Part shown: positions 1 through 6,199 of the stretch, one piece after another
How positions within the stretch are numbered: the stretch's first letter is position 1
How the letters are laid out: each line of letters begins with the position of its first letter
DNA from: Actinomycetota bacterium
GTDB taxonomy: Bacteria; Actinomycetota; Actinomycetes; Nanopelagicales; Nanopelagicaceae
DNA length: 6,716 nt
Assembly (NCBI GenBank): GCA_009699795.1
Contig: WLNK01000052.1
Location: forward strand, 1-6,716
Direction: 5' to 3'
Notes under the pieces: generated by a model
What the model was told of the DNA's origin: nothing
The model's database searches: none
Seen by the model: only the letters and a program-made list of their open reading frames with translations
Program-made: the position numbers and the translations under genes

Positions 1-134
1 AACGATGCAATCGCTGCAATAAAAGTTATTCCGCCGTAATCCATGCCTTTGTCAGCTGCAATGCGTGCGCCAACAAGTGCGAAGGCAAATGTTCCGATTA
101 AATCGAGGGCGTTTACAAGAATGTCGAGATCCAC
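1..134 (-). CDS. UPF0126 / TRIC-like membrane protein, N-terminal fragment
   Basis: This is the first 44 codons of a minus-strand gene that leaves the window at base 1. The peptide begins VDLDILVNALDLIGTFAFAL and continues VGARIAADKGMDYGGITFIA. It matches the opening of the UPF0126 family (YicG/YadS-like, related to TRIC cation channels): an LDLIGTFAFAL first membrane helix, a GAR/A-x-x-KGMD turn, then a second hydrophobic helix. Family members are small polytopic inner-membrane proteins of about 200 residues with two repeats of this domain; some are glycine or cation transport candidates, and the function here is unknown. GTG at 134-132 is the only usual start codon between the in-frame TAG at 161-159 and the conserved helix. 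No Shine-Dalgarno is visible, but AATACT lies 6 nt upstream. It begins 24 nt after the stop of the upstream regulator, so co-transcription is possible. The family call is fairly sure; the rest of the gene cannot be judged. Confidence 0.8.
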   Translation of the reverse strand, partial: MDLDILVNALDLIGTFAFALVGARIAADKGMDYGGITFIAAIAS

Positions 135-140
135 GCGCTG

Positions 141-149
141 AGTATTCCA
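141..149 (-). promoter_or_regulatory. weak extended -10 candidate before the UPF0126 gene
   Basis: On the minus strand TGG-AATACT reads as an extended -10 (TGn followed by a hexamer matching TATAAT at four of six positions), ending 6 nt before the GTG start. That would give a leaderless transcript, matching the pattern at the other gene starts. No convincing -35 is seen, and the element sits right after the stop of the upstream gene, so read-through transcription is an equally good explanation. Confidence 0.3.
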
Positions 150-158
150 CGAGACAGG

Positions 159-2828
159 CTAGAGAATGAAGAGCGCCTTTGCTTTGGTCACAGCACTTTC
201 TCTGCCGTCGACTTCAATTTTGCGATAAATATTCTTGAGGTGTGTCTTCATCGTGTTCTGTGAGACATGTAGAGTTCCGGCAATTGCACTTATGGGTTTA
301 CCGGTAGACAGATGACGCAGAACTTCAATTTCACGCTTAGTGAGGGGTGCAGTAAGCCCTGGAGTTGGTTCCGAGGAGGCTTTCACGCGCGCTGCGATGG
401 CGCTTGCTAGGTTTTCTAAATATACAGTCGGCTTTTCTGTTGAAACTTTAAGCATCAGATTCATAAGTGCGGCATCTTGGCGAAGAAAGGTTTCAATCGA
501 CTGCACTTGAGCACCAATTTCAAGAGCTTTGCGGATAAAACCCAGGGCCACGTTCTCGCTACCAATATTGTGATTCGCTAAAGCTAGATATTTATGCAAT
601 TTTTGACGTGGAGTGACCTCTGGAAGTCCTTCGATGACATCGAGTGATCTAAAGCGACCATTCTTCTCATCCATTAAAATCTTTACTTGGGTTGTTAGCA
701 AGAATCCTGGAGTTCGCTCAAGCAGGATTCTTACGCGTTCCCAATCACCAACTTTTGCTCGAATAGAAAGTTCAGTCAGATCATTAAATAAATCAAAGTT
801 ATGTGAAACTTTAAATGACGCCGCGTATTCACGACTTCCTCTTAGCATTTCAAGGGCTTCGGAAATTTCACCACGTGCCGCCATTGTTCGTGTAATCCTA
901 GAAATAGACATAAAGTGCCACGGTCCAAGGCTCCATCGTTCGGCTAAAATTGCTGCTCGCTTCAGGGCCTGCAATCCTTCTTCAACTTCACCGAATTCGA
1001 TTAAACAAAGTGCTTGCACATACATCACATCTGCAGGACCGGTAATTCCAATAAATTTCTCTCGTTGCGCAGAATTAATTGCTGAAGAAGCAACTTCATA
1101 TGCATCCTGGCATTCGCCTTCCCCGTATAAAACCATGGCTCGAATAGCATCCAGATTTAGATGCATGTAAGAAGTTACTTCACTGCCTCCGATTTCATAA
1201 GCCTGGTGGTAAATCTCCGGTAGCGACTCAAAGTCATCCTGAATGAATGCAATCGAAGCCTTAAGACGCATAGCAGCAATGCGATCGCTATCGCCTAAAT
1301 CGAATGAAATGAATGGTTTTGAAATCTCGCTGAAAATTCGTTCAAAATCTTCTCTTCTGAAGTAAGCAAACGCGATGAAAGCTTCGGCCAGATGGGTGAA
1401 TTTGATGATGAAGTCTTCGACACGCAGCCCCTTGGCTCCAAAGCGCATTTCAGCAATCAAACTCATCGCCTCGTTGTATCTGAAATCAACAATGAGTCCC
1501 ATAACTTCGACCGTTTGGCGAAGCCTAAGCCCAACATTTGAATCATCACCAATAAATCTTGACCACCGAATCAATTCACTACCTTGACCTTGAGAGGCTA
1601 AAACACGGGCAGCTTCTTTGAATAATTCTTGGACTCTCTCCACTTCCCCGGCTCTATGTGAATACTCAACGGCTCGCAAGTGCTGGCGATTTCGCTCAAA
1701 ATATCGGGAAAGCTTTGAATTAATTGCGCGTTCCTTTTCAGGACTTTTATGAAGTTCATTGAAGAGTGCTTCTCCCACAAGGCCATTAAAAGTGTACGTA
1801 CGCTCTGGATTATTAGCTTGTTCGAAAAAAAGCCCATCAAGAGCAAAAGCATTGATTTCGTTTTTTCGATATTTCTCACCAAGGATTACTTCTGCAATTT
1901 CTGAGTCAAAAGATTTAACCGCAGAAAGCGCAACGAGAGTTTCTCTCTCATCTTCAGTTAAAGATGAAAGGACTTGAGTGACTAACCAAGTAAGTGGCTC
2001 ATTGTCGGAGGCCATGATTTTTTCAAAATCTTGTAAATCACGACCTCTGCCCAGTGCATGTGCAATCATTTGAACTGCAGCAGGCCATCCGTTTGCCAGA
2101 CTCACCACTTTCGAAATTAGATGATCCTCTGGATTCAATTCATGCATTTGAAGGATGGCGGAAATTTCCTCCTTTGAAAAGCGTAGGTCTACTGGGCCAT
2201 AAATCGAAAAATTATTATCACTCGAGAATCTTGAATACGAATGTGCTGGTGTAGTTCGCCGAATGCCGATAATATGAATATTCCTCGGCAAAATATCGAA
2301 CAAATAATTAGAAAAGCGATCATCTTTATCTTCATAAACTCGTGAATTATCAATGACCAAAATAAACTCTTCATTGATCTGTCCTAACTCGTTGCAAACT
2401 TTAAGGGCCAAATCTCGCGCAAATTCTTTGCTATCGGATGAAAACCATGGGGCAAAGTCCGGTATTACATTTCTAATTGCCTGAATAAAATGTCTATTGA
2501 AATCTTGGCGATCGCGATTTTCTGAAATGTTGTACCAAATTACTTTGCGGGATTGATTTAGGACAACTTCAGTAACAAGTGATGTTTTTCCATAACCAGC
2601 AGGGGCGCTCACAAGAGTCGTACCCGGAACTTGCAATTTGAAGTTTGAAACTAATTTCTTGCGGGAAAGGTAATTTGCGGGAAGTACGGGAATCGTGGTG
2701 CGTGTAAGGGAAACGCCGTCAAGGACTGGAAGATCTTTGCCCAGCTCGCCCGCAATCGCACCCCTTTTGGCCATGCGGTAAGGGTGACCTAGAACGGCAG
2801 TATTTTGAAGGTTTTTCTCACCCATCAT
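159..2828 (-). CDS. MalT-type (LAL) LuxR-family ATP-binding transcriptional regulator
   Basis: An 889-residue signal-transduction ATPase with a DNA-binding tail, close to the length of E. coli MalT (901). In order: a basic N-terminal extension (about 1-45); a STAND/NACHT-like NTPase module with Walker A SAPAGYGKTS (74-83), Walker B EEFILVIDNSR (153-163) and sensor-like GIRRTTP (188-194); the MalT-type motif ANGWPAAVQ (245-253); a winged-helix-like segment to about 380; a long alpha-helical TPR-like region (about 380-800); and a C-terminal LuxR HTH (829-885) with LTKREIEVLRHLSTG and SQNTMKTHLKNIYRKI. Family members bind ATP and a small inducer, oligomerise and activate promoters; the inducer here is unknown. 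Walker B reads DN where many relatives have DD. ATG 2828 is preferred because a -10 box lies 7 nt upstream; the second ATG at 2825 and Met19 are alternatives. It follows gabT on the same strand after 51 bp and precedes the UPF0126 gene. The frame is intact. Family is sure, target genes unknown. Confidence 0.93.
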   Translation of the reverse strand: MMGEKNLQNTAVLGHPYRMAKRGAIAGELGKDLPVLDGVSLTRTTIPVLPANYLSRKKLVSNFKLQVPGTTLVSAPAGYGKTSLVTEVVLNQSRKVIWYNISENRDRQDFNRHFIQAIRNVIPDFAPWFSSDSKEFARDLALKVCNELGQINEEFILVIDNSRVYEDKDDRFSNYLFDILPRNIHIIGIRRTTPAHSYSRFSSDNNFSIYGPVDLRFSKEEISAILQMHELNPEDHLISKVVSLANGWPAAVQMIAHALGRGRDLQDFEKIMASDNEPLTWLVTQVLSSLTEDERETLVALSAVKSFDSEIAEVILGEKYRKNEINAFALDGLFFEQANNPERTYTFNGLVGEALFNELHKSPEKERAINSKLSRYFERNRQHLRAVEYSHRAGEVERVQELFKEAARVLASQGQGSELIRWSRFIGDDSNVGLRLRQTVEVMGLIVDFRYNEAMSLIAEMRFGAKGLRVEDFIIKFTHLAEAFIAFAYFRREDFERIFSEISKPFISFDLGDSDRIAAMRLKASIAFIQDDFESLPEIYHQAYEIGGSEVTSYMHLNLDAIRAMVLYGEGECQDAYEVASSAINSAQREKFIGITGPADVMYVQALCLIEFGEVEEGLQALKRAAILAERWSLGPWHFMSISRITRTMAARGEISEALEMLRGSREYAASFKVSHNFDLFNDLTELSIRAKVGDWERVRILLERTPGFLLTTQVKILMDEKNGRFRSLDVIEGLPEVTPRQKLHKYLALANHNIGSENVALGFIRKALEIGAQVQSIETFLRQDAALMNLMLKVSTEKPTVYLENLASAIAARVKASSEPTPGLTAPLTKREIEVLRHLSTGKPISAIAGTLHVSQNTMKTHLKNIYRKIEVDGRESAVTKAKALFIL

Positions 2829-2835
2829 CGGATGA

Positions 2836-2864
2836 AATATAGGGGTGATATCACCCCTAATAAA
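2836..2864 (-). promoter_or_regulatory. promoter of the LAL regulator gene (leaderless)
   Basis: On the minus strand a -35-like TTTATT (2864-2859) and a -10 TATATT (2841-2836) are separated by exactly 17 bp. The -10 ends 7 nt before ATG 2828, so the transcript would start at or next to the start codon, and no Shine-Dalgarno is present. Almost the whole spacer is the GGGGTGATATCACCCC palindrome, so any protein bound there would compete with or reposition RNA polymerase. Inferred from spacing and sequence match only. Confidence 0.5.
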
Positions 2865-2870
2865 AGGGGT
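2840..2870. repeat. palindrome with third half-site at 12-bp period (candidate operator)
   Basis: Bases 2840-2859 form a perfect 20-bp inverted repeat with core AGGGGTGATATCACCCCT. A third copy of the arm AGGGGT lies at 2865-2870. The three arms start at 2841, 2853 and 2865, exactly 12 bp apart, in alternating orientation. The block fills the gap between the gabT stop and the regulator start and overlaps the candidate promoter spacer. The best reading is an operator for a dimeric or oligomeric DNA-binding protein, possibly the regulator itself (autoregulation). In RNA the arms could also fold into hairpins, so a terminator or attenuator role for gabT read-through is possible. The tract after the hairpin (TATATTTC) is a poor U-run, which weakens the simple terminator reading. 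Confidence 0.6.
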
Positions 2871-2879
2871 CCGCGCTGG

Positions 2880-4220
2880 TTAAAGCGAAGCGAAACCTTC
2901 TTCAAGAACGCCGAGTGCGTCAGCCAGAAGTTCATCGGTAATTACAAGCGGAGGTAAGAATCGAATTACATTTCCGTAAGTTCCAGCTGTAAGTACAAGC
3001 ACGCCCTTACTCTGGCAATATTTAACAACTTTCTGCATCGCCTCTGGATTGGGATCTTTACTTCCAGGTTTTACTAATTCAATTGCTTGCATTGCACCGC
3101 GACCACGAACTTCGCCAATGACTGGATACTTTGAAGCGAGCGCTCTGAGAAAATCTCCAAGAACTTTTCCGATATGTGCAGCGCGTTCGACAAGTTTTTC
3201 TTCTTCGATTGTTTCAATTGCGCCAAGGGCAGCTGCGCACGCAATCGGATTTCCGCCATATGTGCCACCAAGGCCACCGACGTGGGATGAATCCATAATT
3301 TCTGCGCGCCCAGTTACGGCTGCAAGTGGAAGTCCACCAGCTATTCCCTTTGCAGTAACAATCATGTCTGGCACTACACCTTCGGCTTCAACTGCGAAGA
3401 GATTGCCTGTACGTGCAAAGCCGGTCTGGACTTCATCTGCGATAAATACTGCGCCGTTTTCGCTTGCAAATTTTTGTAGGCCTGCGAGGAATCCCTTAGG
3501 TGGAACAAGGAATCCACCTTCACCGGTAATTGGCTCGATCAAAATTGCAGCAACATTATGTGCGCCAACTTCTTTCTCAATTTTATGTATAACCATTTCG
3601 AGAGCATCTTCTGTAATCGTTGCGGGATTACCCAGCCAACGATATGAATATGGGTAAGGCATGCGATAAATCTCTGGTGCAAAGGGGCCGTAACCTTCTT
3701 TGTAAGGAAGGTTCTTAGCAGTAAGTGCCATGGTGAGATTTGTGCGGCCGTGATAAGCATGTTCAAAAACAATAACGGCAGGGCGCTTTGTTGCGTGGCG
3801 CGCAATCTTGATCGCATTTTCTACAGCTTCAGCTCCTGAGTTCTGCAAGATTGTCTTCTTCTTATGTGTACCTGGAGTAAGACGATTTAACGCTTCGCAA
3901 ACTTCGATGTAACCCATATATGGCGCCGTGGTGAAGTTTGTATGTGTAAATGCTTGGACGGCATCAATGACTCGGTTTACAACGCGTTCTGCTGAGTTTC
4001 CAACGTTTACAACGCCAATTCCAGAACCTAAATCAATGATTCGATTGCCATCAATATCTTCAAGAATTGCATCATGTGCGCGTTCAATAATCACTGGAAT
4101 AGCCATTCCAAGTCCCGCAGGAACCGCATCAGTGCGGCGCTTAATTGCCTCCGTTGATTTTGGCCCTGGAATTGCTGTAGCCAGGTGGCGTGATTGCGGG
4201 AGAGGATCCTTTGATGTCAT
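2880..4220 (-). CDS. gabT: 4-aminobutyrate aminotransferase (GabT)
   Basis: A 446-residue class-III, PLP-dependent aminotransferase. GabT moves the amino group of GABA to 2-oxoglutarate, giving succinate semialdehyde and glutamate in the cytosol; many members also take 5-aminovalerate. Visible motifs: N-terminal PQSRHLATAIPGP (8-20), typical of actinobacterial GabT; LEDIDGNRIIDLGSGIGV (53-70); phosphate-binding SGAEAVENAIK (128-138); AYHGRT (155-160); EPITGEGG (229-236); IADEVQTGFARTG (260-272) with Asp262 expected to contact the PLP ring nitrogen; TAKGIAGG (289-296) with Lys291 as the Schiff-base lysine; GGTYGGNP (318-325). The frame stays open upstream to 4367, but ATG 4220 is chosen: the conserved N-terminus starts there, a perfect TATAAT lies 6 nt upstream, and the longer form would run into the divergent gene. 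It is divergent from a basic amino-acid decarboxylase and upstream of the LAL regulator. A related omega-amine transaminase specificity cannot be excluded. Confidence 0.92.
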   Translation of the reverse strand: MTSKDPLPQSRHLATAIPGPKSTEAIKRRTDAVPAGLGMAIPVIIERAHDAILEDIDGNRIIDLGSGIGVVNVGNSAERVVNRVIDAVQAFTHTNFTTAPYMGYIEVCEALNRLTPGTHKKKTILQNSGAEAVENAIKIARHATKRPAVIVFEHAYHGRTNLTMALTAKNLPYKEGYGPFAPEIYRMPYPYSYRWLGNPATITEDALEMVIHKIEKEVGAHNVAAILIEPITGEGGFLVPPKGFLAGLQKFASENGAVFIADEVQTGFARTGNLFAVEAEGVVPDMIVTAKGIAGGLPLAAVTGRAEIMDSSHVGGLGGTYGGNPIACAAALGAIETIEEEKLVERAAHIGKVLGDFLRALASKYPVIGEVRGRGAMQAIELVKPGSKDPNPEAMQKVVKYCQSKGVLVLTAGTYGNVIRFLPPLVITDELLADALGVLEEGFASL

Positions 4221-4226
4221 GCGTAA

Positions 4227-4232
4227 ATTATA
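4227..4232 (-). promoter_or_regulatory. -10 box of gabT, consensus TATAAT, leaderless
   Basis: A perfect TATAAT lies on the minus strand, ending 6 nt before the gabT ATG at 4220. The transcript would therefore begin at or within a base of the start codon. There is no Shine-Dalgarno; a GGGGG run is upstream of the -10, not downstream. No good -35 hexamer is found at 16-18 bp (CAACGA at 17 bp is the register), so an activator or the strong -10 alone may drive it. Confidence 0.65.
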
Positions 4233-4267
4233 AGCCCCCGTTAGCAAAGTCGTTGCCTCGGAGAAGT

Positions 4268-4273
4268 TAGGCT
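4268..4273 (+). promoter_or_regulatory. -10-like TAGGCT before the decarboxylase gene
   Basis: TAGGCT fits the actinobacterial TANNNT pattern and ends 6 nt before GTG 4280, the same geometry as at gabT. No -35 hexamer is found at proper spacing (TTAGCA at 4241-4246 would need a 21-bp spacer). Together with the gabT -10 this makes a compact back-to-back promoter pair in a 59-bp gap. Weak on its own, supported by the repeated pattern. Confidence 0.4.
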
Positions 4274-4279
4274 TATGGG

Positions 4280-5728
4280 GTGAGTAACAATGGTGGAGAC
4301 GAACTTCGCAAAAGCGCACCGCTACTAGATGCGTATCTGACTTATTTTGAGAGCGCGCGAATTCCATTTACTGTTCCCGGTCACAAACAAAGAGCGTCAA
4401 CTTTAGATGTGGGACTTGGCAAGGTAGTTGATTCCGATACGCCGTTATATGGCGGGCTAGATGAAATTAAATTAACCAATCAAGTCTTGGCCCAAGCTGA
4501 ATCATTGGCGGCAAAACTTTGGGGCGCAGACTTTGCAAGGTTTTCAACGGGTGGATCTACTCATGCAAACCAGGCAGTGATATTTGCTCTGGGAAAACCA
4601 GGCGACAAGGTAGCCCTGAGCCGAACATCTCACCGATCCGTGCTTAGCGCGCTAGTACTTGCTGGTCTCGAACCGCTTTGGCTTTCACCAGAAGTTGATG
4701 CAGTAACCGGTGTTCCTATTGGCATTCCGGTGAGCGAGTTCGAAAGAGTGGCGGATCAAAATCCGATTGCGCTTCTGCTTACAGAGCCTGGGTATCTCGG
4801 AACAATTTCTGATATCGCACCTCTTGTAAAAGCTGCTCATAAGAAATCAATTCCGGTAATTATCGACGCAGCGTGGGGCGGTCATTTCGGATTTAGCAAG
4901 CTAACCCCACAACATGCATTCCAGTTAGGCGCTGACGCTCTTATTACTAGCGTTCATAAGGCACTTCCGGGTTACAGTGCCTCGGCACTACTTCTTGCAA
5001 GAACCGAGCTCTTAAACGCAGATCGGCTTGAACAAAGTTTTGAAACCACGCACACGACATCTCCTGCCGGTGCTCCCCTTGCCTCCATTGATGGCGTTCG
5101 CGCACTTCTTGAAACGCGCGGTGAGCAATTAATTTCGCAGTTAGTGAGCCATGTTGCCGAGTTCAAAAACGCAGTGCAATCTAATTTTGATTTACCTATT
5201 TTCCTTAACGCTTCAGATTTTCCAGCAGGCCGCTTTGATCCTGCAAAGATTGTTCTACGAGCAAATCAACTCGGTGCATCCGGGGTTGAAATCGAAACTC
5301 TTCTTGGCGCTAAGGGAGTCCGCGTAGAAATGGCAGATAACGACACCATAGTTTTTCTTGCAACTCTTGCCGATAGAAAAGAAGATTTCGATTCATTGGC
5401 ACGTGTACTGATTCCAATTCTGCAAAGCTCCGCAAAGCCTGCACGCGAAAGTGCAACGGCGCTAAGTTGGTCGGTGGTTCCGCAGGTAGGTATTTCAATG
5501 CGTGATGCTTATTTCGCCGAAACCGAGATGACCGATGCAAGTAAGGCAGTGGGAAGAATTTCCGCCGATCTCATTGCGCCCTATCCCCCAGGTGTTGCAG
5601 TCGTTGCTCCCGGTGAAATTCTTACCGAGCAGATTGTTTCGGGCCTTAGCGCTTCAAAGGCTGCCGGTGTGCGAATTGCTTATGCAACGGATTCAACTCT
5701 TGCCATGTACCGCGTTGTGAAAAGCTAG
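4280..5728 (+). CDS. Orn/Lys/Arg decarboxylase family protein (PLP, fold type I)
   Basis: A 482-residue member of the short Orn/Lys/Arg decarboxylase family (Bacillus SpeA/YaaO-like). These cytosolic PLP enzymes convert arginine, lysine or ornithine to agmatine, cadaverine or putrescine; the substrate cannot be told here. Motifs in order: IPFTVPGHKQ (28-37); LYGGLDEI (56-63); FSTGGSTHANQAV (88-100), the cofactor phosphate loop; RTSHRSV (115-121) with His118 expected to stack on PLP; TEPGYLGTISDI (168-179); IIDAAWGGHFGF (194-205) with Asp196 as the likely ring-nitrogen partner; TSVHKALPGYSAS (223-235) with Lys227 as the Schiff-base lysine; TTSPAGAPLAS (259-269). The C-terminal decarboxylase domain carries GRISADLIAPYPPG (425-438) and VVAPGEILT (441-449). 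Family enzymes often read DEAH where this one has DAAW. GTG 4280 is the likely start: no earlier in-frame start is apparent, and TAGGCT lies 6 nt upstream. It is divergent from gabT and ends overlapping the acetyltransferase gene tail to tail. Confidence 0.88.
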   Translation: MSNNGGDELRKSAPLLDAYLTYFESARIPFTVPGHKQRASTLDVGLGKVVDSDTPLYGGLDEIKLTNQVLAQAESLAAKLWGADFARFSTGGSTHANQAVIFALGKPGDKVALSRTSHRSVLSALVLAGLEPLWLSPEVDAVTGVPIGIPVSEFERVADQNPIALLLTEPGYLGTISDIAPLVKAAHKKSIPVIIDAAWGGHFGFSKLTPQHAFQLGADALITSVHKALPGYSASALLLARTELLNADRLEQSFETTHTTSPAGAPLASIDGVRALLETRGEQLISQLVSHVAEFKNAVQSNFDLPIFLNASDFPAGRFDPAKIVLRANQLGASGVEIETLLGAKGVRVEMADNDTIVFLATLADRKEDFDSLARVLIPILQSSAKPARESATALSWSVVPQVGISMRDAYFAETEMTDASKAVGRISADLIAPYPPGVAVVAPGEILTEQIVSGLSASKAAGVRIAYATDSTLAMYRVVKS

Positions 5729-6195
5729 TTCGAAGCAAACTTCTTTAAATCGTCTCCTGAAAGTCTAAATACAGTCCATTCATCCATCGGTACTGCGCCA
5801 ATTGATTTATAGAAATCAATAGACGGTGTATTCCAATCTAGAACCCACCATTGAAATCTTTCATAGTTATTTTCAACGCAGACCTTTGCAAGCACCTTCA
5901 TAAATTCTTTACCAAGACCCTGCTTGCGATGTTCAGGCTGAACAAAGAGATCTTCTAAATAGATGCCAGGTTTCCCAAGCCAGGTTGAATAATTTAGAAA
6001 CCAAATTGCAATTCCTACGACCGTGCCGTCAACTTCAGCAACATGACAATTCGCGACAGGTTTTTCGCCAAAGAGAGATTCGCGTATAGATTCAACTGTT
6101 GCCTTGGCTTCATCAGGTGCTTTTTCGTAGACCGCTAATTGGTAGATGAGTTGGTGAATGGCTTGCACATCACCCTCTACAGCGCGCCTAATCAT
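5725..6195 (-). CDS. GNAT N-acetyltransferase, SSAT (diamine/polyamine) type
   Basis: A 156-residue single-domain GNAT enzyme whose layout follows spermidine/spermine N1-acetyltransferase (SSAT/SAT2). The N-terminus has IRRAVEGDVQAIHQLIYQLAVYEK (2-25 region), with the LAxYEK signature. YLEDLFVQPEHRKQGLG (79-95) supplies the LED strand (Glu81) and the acetyl-CoA pyrophosphate loop RxxGxG (Arg90 to Gly95). WNTPSIDFYKSIGA (121-134) contains Tyr129, the position of the catalytic tyrosine in SSAT. It would transfer acetyl from acetyl-CoA to a primary amine of a diamine, polyamine or lysine analogue (thialysine for SAT2-type enzymes); substrate choice is inferred. It converges on the decarboxylase gene, and the two TAG stops share the bases CTAG. 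ATG 6195 is chosen because the GNAT fold begins at once and TATTCT lies 6 nt upstream. It is separated from pstS by a strong terminator, so it is probably its own transcription unit. Confidence 0.85.
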   Translation of the reverse strand: MIRRAVEGDVQAIHQLIYQLAVYEKAPDEAKATVESIRESLFGEKPVANCHVAEVDGTVVGIAIWFLNYSTWLGKPGIYLEDLFVQPEHRKQGLGKEFMKVLAKVCVENNYERFQWWVLDWNTPSIDFYKSIGAVPMDEWTVFRLSGDDLKKFASN

Positions 6196-6199
6196 AAGT

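Noticed and set aside
613..1170. Open frame of 185 codons on the plus strand
   Set aside because: It lies wholly antisense to the well-supported LAL regulator and its peptide is low in recognisable motifs, rich in Ser/Arg/Ala as expected for a shadow frame.
1598..1882. Second minus-strand frame inside the regulator, considered as a frameshifted piece
   Set aside because: The main regulator frame is continuous through this stretch, so no frameshift is needed.
2840..2859. Simple rho-independent terminator for gabT
   Set aside because: The stem is good but the following tract (TATATTTC) is a weak U-run, and the third periodic arm and promoter spacing fit an operator better. Kept as an alternative, not as the main call.
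3049..3657. Open frame of 202 codons on the plus strand
   Set aside because: It lies antisense to conserved gabT motifs; the Pro/Ser/Ala-rich peptide has no family features and no promoter or ribosome site is seen.
4221..4367. Upstream extension of gabT by 49 codons
   Set aside because: The extra peptide does not resemble GabT, overlaps the divergent decarboxylase gene, and would bypass the TATAAT box placed 6 nt before ATG 4220.
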